A stretch of 64,000 bases of DNA, taken from the NCBI GenBank assembly GCA_029449235.1, contig JANATG010000003.1, positions 2,542,001 through 2,606,000 of the forward strand, in the 5' to 3' direction. The translations under genes were made by a program, and so were the position numbers. The notes below the pieces were generated by a model. That model did no database searches. It worked only from the letters and a program-made list of their open reading frames with translations, and was not told the DNA's origin. The number at the start of each line of letters is the position of its first letter. The first letter of the stretch is position 1. Shown here in pieces: positions 33,911 to 45,251 of the stretch. The DNA comes from Linnemannia schmuckeri (Eukaryota > Mortierellomycota > Mortierellomycetes > Mortierellales > Mortierellaceae).

Positions 33911-36900
33911 TTAGTCGCTGGCGGCAAAGACGGCGATGGATCCTTGCTGCTGCTGCTGCTGGTGTTGCCAGTACGCGCTGTTGTTGTTGTTGCTGTTATT
34001 TCTAAGAGCCTCTTCATCATCGTGCTCATCACAATCCTCCGATCCACCACGGCCTGCGACCTGCTGGAAGGTTTGCTGCTGACGGAAGGTATGGTACTCA
34101 GCCTCCATAGTCGCCGTCTCAGACCCATCCATATACGAAGTGGCGACCATCTGAGGGTGCTGTTGCTGGTTGTAAGAAGTAGGCCAGGAGTAACCCATCC
34201 GGTCCTCCTTGACAGGTGGGGAGGACAGGGACAAGGACCCGAAACCACATTCTGTGGTAGGGGTCGAGACCATCGATTGCTGGTGCTGCTGTTGGGCGAT
34301 CAGGATGTTCATCTGCTGCTGTTGTTGTTGAGGTGTCAAACCAGAAGCGGCAGCGAACTCGGGAGAGTCGTTGGGCATACCGAGACGGTGACGGAGGACA
34401 TGGCATCGGTTCTCAAGGATGTTGAGGAATTTGTACATTTGGCCTGGACGCATGTGTTCGACCAGGACCTGGAATCGCATGTCGTCAAAGATGAGGGACT
34501 TCTGGGGGGATCCTGTGCTCGAGACATTGCCCATGTCCTGTTGCTGTTGCTGGTTGTGGTGGTGGTGGAGAAGCTCATCCTTGGAGGAGGCAACGAGACC
34601 GTCGACGGTCATGCCGGCCAAGGCTGTGGGAGGGAGGGAGTAAGCGGCCATGGCACCGCCGTGGCTCAGAGGAGAGATCATCGAAGCCGTGAGGGGGGAG
34701 GATAAGGTGCTGGTAGGCGAGAAGGGGCCAGCATCACCCATGAGGAGAGGCGAATCGTTCAAGTCCTCGGGCAAGAAGCCTGTCGAGTGGTAATGCGCAA
34801 AGGCAGCTGCAGCCGAGGCTGGATCTTGACCGGCCAAGTGCTGGTGGTGATGCTGTTGTTGTTGGCCCATCATGTTGTTGCCAGACATGTCAGGGTGGAG
34901 GTTACCATGCTGCTGCCATTCAACTGCAGAGTGGGGCTGCTGGCCCATAGGAAAGCCGGCGAGGTCTGTCTGGATAGGCCCGTTGAAGGAGCGGGTCTGA
35001 CGGTGACGGGACGCGTTCCTCGAGCCCTTGCTATTACCACTGCTGCTGCTCCTCTTGACGCGAGGACCAGCCGTGACATCCGAGAAGGACAGAGGCTGCT
35101 TGGTACTGGTGGTGGTAGTACCCTCACTAGAGGACTTATCCTGACCTGACTCTTCAGCAGAGGTCTCGATGCAAAGACCCTCAGCCTGCTGATGGTCCTC
35201 GGTCTGGTTGCTGTTCTCAGGTACAGGTGCGGGAGAAGAACCCGACTCGGGCTCTTCATCCTCCTCCTTGATGCTCCGAGGGGACATGATGGGGGACGAA
35301 GAACCAGGAGACGAAGCCAACGAATCCTTCTTTGCGCGCGCTGCAGCATTAGCTGCTGCGTTACCAGAAGGAGTGAGGGTATAGGGCGACGCGTGCTCTC
35401 GGTTTTGCTGATGATGCGCTCCTCCATTGGCCGAGTTGTTGTTCTGGCTGAGCGAGGGCTTGTGGCGGATATGAAGCGGGCGATGGCCGTTGTACTGTTT
35501 GTAGTACAGACCACAGGCATTGCACAAGGAATGTTTGCGGTCCAGAGTCCGACGCCAGAGTGGCGTTTGTGTGACCTTGCAGTTGAAGCATTCGAGCGCA
35601 CGTGGGGGGCGCGCACTGGCCTTCTTGGCCTTGGTCGCCTTGGGCTGCTTGGTAGTACCATTGCTGTGGTTGCTGCTGTGATTACCGCTGTTGTTCTGCT
35701 GAAGGGCTGCGGCCAGGGACCAGACTTGATTCGAGATTGACGACGCGTTACAAGAACCGTTGCCGTTGTGACCGCCATGAACGCTCAATTGGTGCTGGTG
35801 GTGGTGTGGGATCCCCATGCTGGCGCTGCTGTTAGTGTTCATGTCTGGGCTGGAAGAGGAAGGAGTCGAGATGGCAAGAGTAAGACCGTCGTCCATATGT
35901 GAGAACCGGTCGACCATCATGTGGTGGCGGCCGTGGTTGTTGTGGTGCTGGTTGTGCTGGTGATGATTTGCCATGGAATTCATGCCGACGTACTCGCCAA
36001 AAGGATCATCGTCGTTCATGGTAGAGCTACCGCCGAGGTGGTGGTGGTGATGGTGGTGTGGCGGTTGATGGTGTTGATGTTGCTGTTGATATTGTGAATG
36101 GTAGACCTGTTGGTGGTGGTGTCGTTGTTGCATTTGCATGGAATCGTTTTCTTGGATAAGGTCCTTCAAAGAAGAGTTCAACGGTTGTGATGGAGATGAA
36201 GAAGGCTGTTGAAAAGTAGAAGAGGTAGCAGGAATGGATGTAGGCAAAGATGAAGGTGTTGAAGAAGCGGGAGAAGAGGAATTCTGCTGGTGTTGTTCCC
36301 ATGTGGCAGACGCGTTATTAAAGTCGGTGGTCGTTGACGTCGTTGAAGTAGAGTCCGTTGCTGCCGATGTGGTTGCTGTGGTCGTGGATGTTACTGGTGT
36401 TGTGGACGATGTGACGGATGCAGAGGAGAGGGGGAAGAAGGATTCTTGTGATTGTGGTTGTTGCTCCTGTTGTGGTTCTGGTGAGGAAGGTTGTTGCTGT
36501 TGTTGTGGTTGTTGTTGGTGAGTAAAGACACCAGCAATGTTGTAGGCGTCTAATTGGGGGTGAGAAAAATAATGTACGAGTATTTAAAGGGACGAGAAGA
36601 AAAAAACAAGGTTAAAACAACATTCTGTGTTTGTTAAAGGCAGCAAAGTAAAACAGAGAGGGAAAGACCGACGTTGCGGAGGAAGTACGACTGAAAGTAA
36701 AGTTGGGTAAAACATGAATGAGCAGAAGGAAAAGGAAAGCCTCAATGGGCACAATGCGCAAAGAGAGGGAAGAGAGGAGGACGGAGGAGAAAAAAAGGGA
36801 CTTGATCCTAATCCAACCCCCTCCCTGGTATTGAGGAGATATAAACAATGCTTGCCAACCCAACCCAGTCCAAAGAGAAAGCAATGTTCGTGTGTAAAAA

Positions 36901-38690
36901 GAAGTATGTGAGATAGATAGCAGAGGGGAAGTATCCAAAAAAACAAGGATTGACAGGCTAGCGATGGGCCAAAATTGCTCCCTCAACACGCTTAGAAAGG
37001 TCACTAAAGAAAAAAAAGAAGGGTGGTTGTGCAAACCAAGGAGAGTAAATGAAAGAAGCAAGATGACAGACAAAACAACGCGAGGGTGGACATTGCTGGT
37101 CCACTCGCTGGTCTAGCCTGGCGCCATTTTTCGATCAAGTGGATGGATAAGAATGTGATAGGATAGGATGGAAGGAGTAAACAGGATGGGTAGGAGGAGG
37201 AAGAAAAGAGGAGAGGAAGTAAAGAGGAGTAGGAAAGAGAGGAGAAGAGGAAGAAGAGGAGTAGGAGGCACAGATACACACAGAAGGAGGCTGAATGAGA
37301 GGCAAGAAAAAAGGGAGAAAGAGAGAGAATAGAGGTGCTGCAGAAACCACGCGTCATGACATGACATGACATGAACAACAAAAAAAATAAGGAGTGAAGT
37401 GTAAATCATTTTTCTTCGTTTGAACGGAAGGGGTTCAAGATATCGGTGGTTGGGGCTACGAAGGAGACGCAGGAAACTAAAAACAATAGCAACAACAATA
37501 ACAATAAGAAGAGCAAGAAGAAGAGAAAAGCAAGGGCAGACAGGGAAAGAGGGAGAGAGAAAGAGAGAAAGAGAGAGAAAGAGAGAGAAAACAAGGGAGA
37601 GAGCAAGGGAGAGCAAAGGAGAGAGCAAAGGAGAGAGCAAAGGAGAGAGAGGGAGAAAGAAGACAACTGGCATTTTTCATCGGGTGTACTCGATGAACAA
37701 GCACACAGTGAAAGAAAAAAAAACGGATGAGCCCATGGAAACCATGAACGCCAGTTGAAGACCCAGAGTAAAGGAAAAGGCTGGTGAACGGATATGTAAA
37801 TAATTAACGTACACGATGAAAGACAAGATATGAAGGGGGATGCGATGGATCGATGGATGGATAGATAGGAGACAATAAGGATGAAAAGTGAGAGAGAGGA
37901 AGAAGTTGGATAGACGCGAAGGGGTAATAAAAGTGAGAGAAAGATAACAGGGGGACAATCCAAGAAAAAGACAGACTGGAAAAATGAAAACCAAAGGACC
38001 ATTGCTGTCATGGACAATTGGGACATTGGAGAAAGAGAGAAAACACCACAAGCAAGGTAGAGTCCTGCATGACATATGGCATGGGACATACACACACGTA
38101 CGCACATGTGCAAAACACACATCAACAGACGCAAGGAAAAGAAGCCGAGAATGAACAATGAACGGATGGAAGCAAAAGCGAACTAAAAAGGCAAAAGGAA
38201 TGAAAGGAGAGAAGACTACTCCACTCTTTCTTGTCTCTCTCTCACACACACTGTTGTTATGCGAGTAGCATTCCTCATCATCACTTCAGTGCCAGTCTGT
38301 CGCAGCCGGGACTATCCAACCTTCTCAATGAAGCCATATGCATAACTCGACAAAGATGCGTTGAAGGGAAACAAAAGAATGAACGGTCTCTTTCTCTCTC
38401 GTCTCCTCCTTGTCTCTCTCATAGCCCGATGGACGTCCTAGAAAAAAAAAACGGACGAGCATATTTGTTTTCTTTTCTCACCAGGAGTCGTACAGAAGGA
38501 GGGAGAGTGGGAGAGAGTGACAGAAAAAAGAAGGGATGGGAGTACAAAGGGGACAATAAAAAAAGAAAAAAAAGGGCAGAAAAGGAGACAATGGGATGTT
38601 GAACGGAGGGGGGTACAAGTACAACACAATGAAGAAAGAAGGATTAAAAGGAATCCACCAACAACATGAACAAACGAGCACAAGGAATAG

Positions 38691-38731
<41 letters not shown>

Positions 38732-40846
38732 CAAAAAGCTGACTCCCGCTGTCATCTAACCAAGCCAACCAGCCAGCCCATGTCTCTCATTCCACTCATT
38801 TCCTCATCCTGGTTTTTTTGTCACCCTCCCCTTTTTCTTTTTAACCTTGGGAACTAGCCCTCGTACTTCTTCCCATGAACCAGCCTTGTGCAGCCCTTGT
38901 TTTAGCCTTTGAGTTTTTCATTCGACTCTTAGGATGATTACCACCCTTTTTTTTAGTGCGTTTTTCTACTCGGAAAGAAGGCACTCACTTTGGCTAAGCA
39001 AATTCTGGTTGTGTTCTGGGCCTTCGCCACGAAACAAACAAAATAGCACGGGAGAGAAGGTGGAGTGGGGGAACACAAAGCAAGGTCGGGATTCGGGTGT
39101 ATAGGGAGCACAAAAGGAACGTATGCAGAAGAACCGTTCCTTATAATCACAAAAAAAAAAAAAAAGATGGGCGAATGATAAAGTAGCTCGTTCACGAGGG
39201 TAGCTGTTTGTCATGGACCGAGCCCCCAGTTTCTCCGAGCGGACAGGGGTGAAGAAAGCAATAAAGAAGGTACACGGGAATTGTTGATGTTGGAGAAGAT
39301 GGACAGATGGGATTGGGCCATGGCGGGGTTGGATCGATGGGTTCGGTGTAGCACGCGCGTGGGAGGGGGAGCGCGTGAAAGTCCGCGTGAAGGACCCGCG
39401 GGACGAAAATATTTTTTAAACGGAACAGACAACAACAACTAGCTCTTCCCATCCCTTCTCCTTCTCCCTCCATATCGTTCTTTTTATCTTCTTGTTCTTG
39501 ACCATGCTACTACCCTTCCCAGTAAGCAAGCATGCCGAGCGGGGCAACCTCATGTCGTCCATCTCAAAAAAGAAACAAAAACAAACACAAAATAAACCAC
39601 GATGTGACAGGATGGGCAGCATTGTCAGCCATTCGCATCCATAATAACTTTAACTGCATTGTCACTGTTTTTTCTTGCACTCGTGAACACGAGCACACAA
39701 CACAACTACACGCACACCACAAAACAAATGGAAACAGGTCAACCATCGCAAATGCATACCATGCGCACCCACAGGACAATGACGAAAGTGAACGCTCCAC
39801 ATAACATAAACAAATAAAAAAAATACTCGCTCTCTCTGCCTATTTGTCCTCTTCCTCTTTTTTTTTACGCGCATGTGTTGACGTTTTTGTTGATTTGTTT
39901 CTTGGAGTTGAAAAAAGAGGAAGGGGAGGAGGAGGAGAAGAGGAAAGGAAAGGATAAGATTGGATGGGTCGATGCATGGTACGATCACACAAAGACAAAA
40001 ATGAGGAGGATAGTAGGGGGAGCAATTGGGAACGCGTCTCTTTTTTCTGTCTCTCTCTCAAACTCTCGCGCTCTTTCGTTTTCTCGCTCATCCCATGGGA
40101 GACTGTGGAAGAAAGAAGTAAAGGAGCATAAAGGCGAAAGGGAAGGGGAGGAGGCTGATAATGCCAACACTAACATGGTAAGACTGAAACAGGCAACGTA
40201 ACGTAGAGGAACAAAGTGGTGTATGTATGTGCGTCGGGGAATAATAAACGCGTTATGCGGACCAGATAAAATAAAAAAAAAAAGGAACCAGGGCACATAA
40301 AAAAAAATAAGAGGGGGAGAGAAGGGAAGGGTTAAAACCACATCACATACCAGCAAAGTTGCGAAGGAGGCCGTTGGCAGAGGTGTCGCGGGAGGTGGTC
40401 ATGCTCTGAAGGACAAGGTGACGTGACTGGGATAACATCTGGTGTTGAATCAGCTGCTCGGGACTAGGCTGGTCATATCCGATAGGCACGAGCTCGGCTC
40501 CGTTAAAATGGCGGGGCGCCCATGATCCAGTCGAGGACGCGACGGCTGCAACGGCTGCTGGGTCTATGTGATCCATCTTGCCGAGGTCAGTCTGTTGTTG
40601 TTGATGTTGTTGGTGTTGCAGTTGCTGCAGTTGCTGGAGCTGTTGAGCAGAGGAGACGGAGGACATCATCATAATGGCTTCTGGCACGTTGTTGCTATCG
40701 TGACTGTTGTTAAATATGGACGGTTGTTGCTGTTGTGGTTGCTGCTGGTGGTGATAGTCGTATGGTGAGGAGGAAGAGCACGGTTGATCAGAGGCAGAAT
40801 GTGTTTGAATGAGTAATGAGTCTGATTCCATAGCTTGAAATTGCAT
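33911..40846 (-). CDS. GATA-type zinc-finger transcription factor, 1044 aa
   Basis: Two exons on the minus strand, 40846-40351 and 36549-33911, join in phase 1 to read LLRNFADAYNIAGVF. The single finger is C486-x2-C489-x18-C508-x2-C511. It carries TPLWRR and LCNACGLYYKQYN, followed by a basic HIRHKP tail. An 18-residue loop is the class IVb spacing (as in WC-1/WC-2) rather than the 17-residue loop of AreA-type nitrogen regulators. It binds DNA, presumably GATA-containing sites, in the nucleus. Most of the protein is Gln/His/Ser/Asn-rich. A second ordered block at about 850-891 (DDMRFQVLVEHMRPGQMYKF then ILENRCHVL) looks helical and conserved, but I do not recognise its family. There is no PAS/LOV domain, so it is not a photoreceptor. 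The ATG at 40846 is the first methionine of the open frame. The coding exons are clear; the linking intron of 3801 nt is inferred from splice sites and phase. Confidence 0.83.
36550..40350 (-). other. Proposed 3.8 kb intron of the GATA factor
   Basis: The sense-strand donor is GTATGTGA (40350) and the acceptor is CAATTAG (ending 36550). The interval has no conserved coding sequence. It is strongly pyrimidine-rich on the GATA sense strand (36600-38260 especially), with an A39 tract (+ strand) at 38691-38729 and a GC-rich patch at about 39330-39410. An internal promoter giving a shorter isoform that starts in exon 2 is possible. A missed small exon is also possible. Confidence 0.55.
38691..38729 (+). 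repeat. A39 homopolymer tract
   Basis: Uninterrupted A run within the proposed GATA intron, therefore T39 on the sense strand. Confidence 0.95.
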
Positions 40847-42960
40847 TCGCGGTTCGTTTTTTTGTGGTCGAGTGGAAGAAGGCACGCGGGAAGGATAGGA
40901 CAGGATAGTAAAAGATAGAGCTGGATGTGTGCAAAAAGGACGTGCGGGTGTTTATGCTAATATCGCAGAAGAGCACTTTTTTGGGTATAATAGACAAAGC
41001 AAAGGAAAGGATGACAAGGAGATGCAGTATGTGCAGGTGGGTAAGGAGACAAAGAGAAAGGGCCTTGCTTATTGTTTTGCTTTTTTGAGGAGAGAAAAGG
41101 GTTTCGATCGGAGGGAAGTCAAAAAAGCAAAAAAAAAAAAAAAAAAAAAAAAAAAGAAAAACGCACGATAAGGGAATGAAAAATAAAGATGAACGCGAAA
41201 AAAAGGCGAGGGCGAAAGAAAGGCGGGAAAACGGTTCTTTTTTCTGAGAATCGGGGGTATGATGAAAGACGCGCCAGATGAGACCAAGTGGGGCTAGGCC
41301 TCTCCCTTTTCTTAACCTTGGTCTAGTCTATATTCCCTTCACTCGGGATAACCATAACCACGCCTCTCCTGCCCCTGGCTACAGCCGGTAACTGCCCTCA
41401 TCGAGTCACACACAAATCCCTGGGTAAAAGGATATGTTGTCGGTGCATGAATGAGCAATAAAGAGTATAAGAGGATAGAAAGCGAAAAACACAAGGGATC
41501 TTTACAGAACAAGGAAGAGAGAGACAGGAGAGTGAAAACCGAAGAGAGAAAGAGGGTAGTAACGGTCAATTGACGGAGGGGGGACAGAGGACCTTGGAGG
41601 CGTATCGAGCGAGGAGAGAAAGGGACATGAAATGGTAATGAAGTGTGTGTGAATGTGTAAACGAGGCATGTTGGTCCTTGTAGTTGGCATTAGAGGATAG
41701 TTAGCATGTACGACGTAGGATAGGGACGGATAAATAACAAGTGATGTGTGTAAGTGTATATAAGGTGGTATGAGTGGATGTGTGTGTATGTGTGTATGTG
41801 TGTATGGGGTAATGTGTGGGAATGGGATGGAATGGATGGGTGAAAACGTGGCACTGAAGAGAGTTTAACGCTGTGCAAGGCAGACGAGCAGAGGACCGTT
41901 GTGGACTCTCAGTCTCGCTTGTTAGTAGGGGAAAGAAAAAATTGAGCTGACAATTCCTGGGTCTGTACCTTGTGTCTGAGTCTGGCGGATGGTGGCAAAC
42001 TGAGAAAAAGGGGAATGGTTGAGCACAAAGGAGATGAAATGGAAAAACAAGGAGTGAAGGGGTGAAGGTGGAGAGGAGATGGACTTGTGTGTATGAGTGT
42101 GGGTGAGGATGGAAGAATAGAATATCAATGCTGCAATTGCAATTGAAAGGGGGATGTGGAGTGAAGGGAAGGGAAGGGTGGGATGTAAAAGTATTCGTGA
42201 ATGAATGGGAGTAATGAGTGAGAGTTGGAGAGAAGAAGCGATGCTGTGCTGAGCAGTTGGAAAGTGCTTTTTGTTGTTGATGCCCTCGGGGGTATATTCA
42301 AAGGAAAGAATGGAGGCAGGGTATGTTGTTGAAGAAGGATCAACTTTTTTTGAAGAAAGAAAAAGAGAAGAGAAAAAAACCAACGAAAGAGAGAAAGGGA
42401 GAAAGAGATATAGATTGTTTGTTGAAGAGAGAAAGGAGAAGTGAGGAATAATGATGACGATGAAGGAACCGAGAAATATCAAAAACACAAAAAAGAGGAG
42501 AGAAGAAAAGGAGAAAAAAAACGTTCTGAGGATGGTTTTCGGGGGGAGTATATATACGCAAAAAAGAGGAGTGAAAGGAAACCCAAAAGGGATGGGACCG
42601 AGACCATGGTCAACAAAAAAAATTGAAAAATAAAAAGAAAGGGGGAAAGGCATGGCAAAAAAAAAAAAAAAAAAAAAAAAAAAACACATTGAGCTGGACT
42701 GGCTGGCTGACTCAACTTCAGGCATTACATAAAGGATCAATTGAGTAAAGGTAGTCAATGGAGAATGCAGCTCATCATTACAATAAGCATATAGAATATA
42801 TATATATATATGTAGATAATTGTAGTCCGTGGAGGTGGAAGTGGAGGAAGAAAGGACATGGTGTGTGTATGGACAACAGACAAGGCAGGACACCACCACC
42901 ACCACCTCCTACCCATCCACCACCACGACCAGAAGCACCCCTCTTTTTTAAGACAAGAGT
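40847..42960 (-). other. CT-rich upstream region of the GATA factor (sense strand)
   Basis: The + strand is almost purely purine across long stretches, so the GATA sense strand is CT-rich, as in the leaders of the other genes in this window. It holds A27 (41129-41155) and A28 (42657-42684) tracts, a gtgtgtatg repeat near 41779-41806 and a short (AT)n run near 42797-42811. This is most likely promoter plus 5' UTR, possibly with 5' UTR introns. The long open frame across 41922-42905 on the minus strand is a low-complexity Phe/Leu/Ser artefact. Confidence 0.5.
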
Positions 42961-45217
42961 TGAGTTGGGTGTTCTGGGCAATGGTCAAAATGTGAATCAA
43001 ACAAGAATTTTCTTTTCTATTCAATCAATCATTTCAATAACTAATGAGTGTATCAGTCTCAGTGACCCCTCTTTTTTTATTCTTCAATACAAAAAAGAGC
43101 CCCACTGTATACACTCTACACCACCCCTCGACTCGTTAACCCTCGTTGCTCTCTTTTTTTTTCTCTCTGTCTGTCTTCTGTCTCTATTCCTCCTCTTCCC
43201 CACCCTCTTCGTACGACCTTGCTACTCTTTTCAATTGCTTATTATGAAAATATATTCAATGGTGGGGGCTAGTAGTGGGGGAAGTAACGAAGAAGGACAA
43301 GTGGGCTTTGGACCAAGAATAGTACTCTAACTCCTTCGCCTAAACAGCTGCCGCCGCTTTGCATTCCCCCCTTCCCTAATGAGCATACACACATACACAC
43401 AACAACAACTAAGGCTCATTCTTTGCTCTTTTTTTATTCGCGACCAAAAGGGAACAAAAAAAATGAGTCGACAAACAAAAGGGGAATAGGAACGAGACTC
43501 TGGGTCCAAGTTCGAACCCGGAAGGAAAGGAAGGTAGGGAGGAAAGGAGTTGGGCAAGGGTGCCTGTATTTGCCCTAGTGGTCGTTGAAAGAATAAGACA
43601 GAGACAGGAGAAAAAGAAGGGGGAGAGGGACCAGGACCTCTCTATTTTTTATTTATCAATATGTCCCTTCTGTCTTCCTGAATGGTTGCTTTTCTTTCTT
43701 ACATGTTGACTGTTGATGCACTGAGGTGTTGTTCTGTTCCTTTGAGCGTCTACTGCGTGTACCCTCGTGTTAAATACCTCTCTCTCTCTTCTTCCCTTCC
43801 GTTCCGTAAGAGAATGAGAAAAACGAGTGCTCAGGACCTTTCTTTCCCCCAACGAAACACGAAAGCAACGCCAGGCTGGTCATTTCTTGGGTCTCTCTTC
43901 CTTCCATTTTATCGACTCTCCGCGAGAGAAATAGGCAGCGTAAAAATTCTCCGCCCAAAAATAACCCTCTTCTTGTGCCTTGCGTCTTTTTGCGGGGTCA
44001 AGAAGGAAGAAGGAGGAGCAAGGAGCAAGAGGATGCGTCGAGGCAGACCTCTGTTTGACTCGATTCGGCAATGAAACGGTGCGCGCACTTTGGAACTGAA
44101 TGGTGTGTGCCACACAGCCAAGAAAGAAAATCCTTTTCGCAAAAGGTATCCTTCACCACGTAAAACAACAACACAACAAATCGAAAAAAAGAGAGGGAAC
44201 AACCATCTTTTTTTTCGATTCACTTTTTTCACAATCGAGACGAAAGAAGGGGGTCGACCTCCAGAGAGACTTTATCAGATCCAGAACGAGCAGCAGCAGC
44301 AACAACAGCGCGCACTCACTCCTTTTGCCCTAGACCCCCTTGCCTTTTTTCCTTCCCTTTCCTTTTTTTATTGTTCTCGTAACCTCATCCCTTTCGATGG
44401 GGTTGAGCGCTTTGTAGATGGCAAATAACAAAAAAAGGGTCGGCAGAGAAGGGAAAGGAGATTCAAATAGCCCTCACTGCCTCTCGCCGTTCCTTGGAAT
44501 GATCTTCTTTCCTCCCCTCCGGTCCTACCCTCTCCTCTTTCAACAAGCATACAAAACAATCAGGCAAGGCAGTAGACCATAAACCGTGGAGCGCGATGCG
44601 CGATGGATGCAAGTATACAAAAAAATAACATTTTGGATCCTTCTTCTCCTTCTCCTTCCATGCTCGCTTCCTTCTTCCCTTCTCTTTCTCCATAGATCAC
44701 ACTATGTTTCTCTGATCCCATGGGTGAAAAGAGAAAAGGGGAAGGGAGCCCTACCTTCACGCTATTATTATTTCCTCTTTCCCTCATAAGTAATAACATC
44801 CACGGCATCCAATGGTCTGTTCGCTCGTAGGTGCATTCTTGTTTCGTAGGCCAGGACATACCTAAGAGCAGACGACTACACGGGACAGATCAACCAACCA
44901 TTGACCAGCAATTTCCTTCAACAAACATTACCCTCGTCCCCTTCCATTATCCCCTTCTTTCTTCGGCAAGGAATATCCATCCTTTCTTTCCCTCTCTTCA
45001 TCCATGCCTTTTTACAACATCAACAATGGACCTATTATGGAAGAACGGAGAGGGAGAGCGTGCGAGAGAAAGGAGGAAGACGAGAAGGGAGGGGAGAAAT
45101 AGTCAGGCTGGTCAGGCGGGAAAAAAACAACAACATATCGAACACGGACAGCAGTGAAAAACAATGCAGTTCAATACTAAACGGTTATTGGAGCAAAAAA
45201 TACTAGCTTGAATTGGT

Positions 45218-45219
<2 letters not shown>

Positions 45220-45250
<31 letters not shown>
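45220..45250 (+). repeat. T31 homopolymer tract
   Basis: Uninterrupted T run in the gene-free region. Confidence 0.95.

Positions 45251-45251
<1 letters not shown>

Noticed and set aside
33899..35740. Open frames on the + strand across the GATA gene
   Set aside because: They are antisense shadows of the CAG/CAC-rich GATA coding sequence (Leu/Val-rich translations). The minus strand has the zinc finger.
37406..38249. Long minus-strand open frames with membrane-protein-like hydrophobic peptides
   Set aside because: Hydrophobicity comes from TTC/CTC/TCT repeats. Several frames over the same DNA are open at once, a hallmark of purine/pyrimidine asymmetry rather than coding.
41922..42905. 327-codon open frame on the minus strand
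   Set aside because: The predicted peptide is a Phe/Leu/Ser/Pro-rich translation of CT-rich simple sequence, including a poly-F run from the A28 tract. It has no domain and a composition like the neighbouring leaders.
43500..43530. tRNA T-arm-like gttcgaac
   Set aside because: The flanking five bases do not pair and no A-box or cloverleaf can be built on either strand. A similar gttcgaac at about 14970 also fails.
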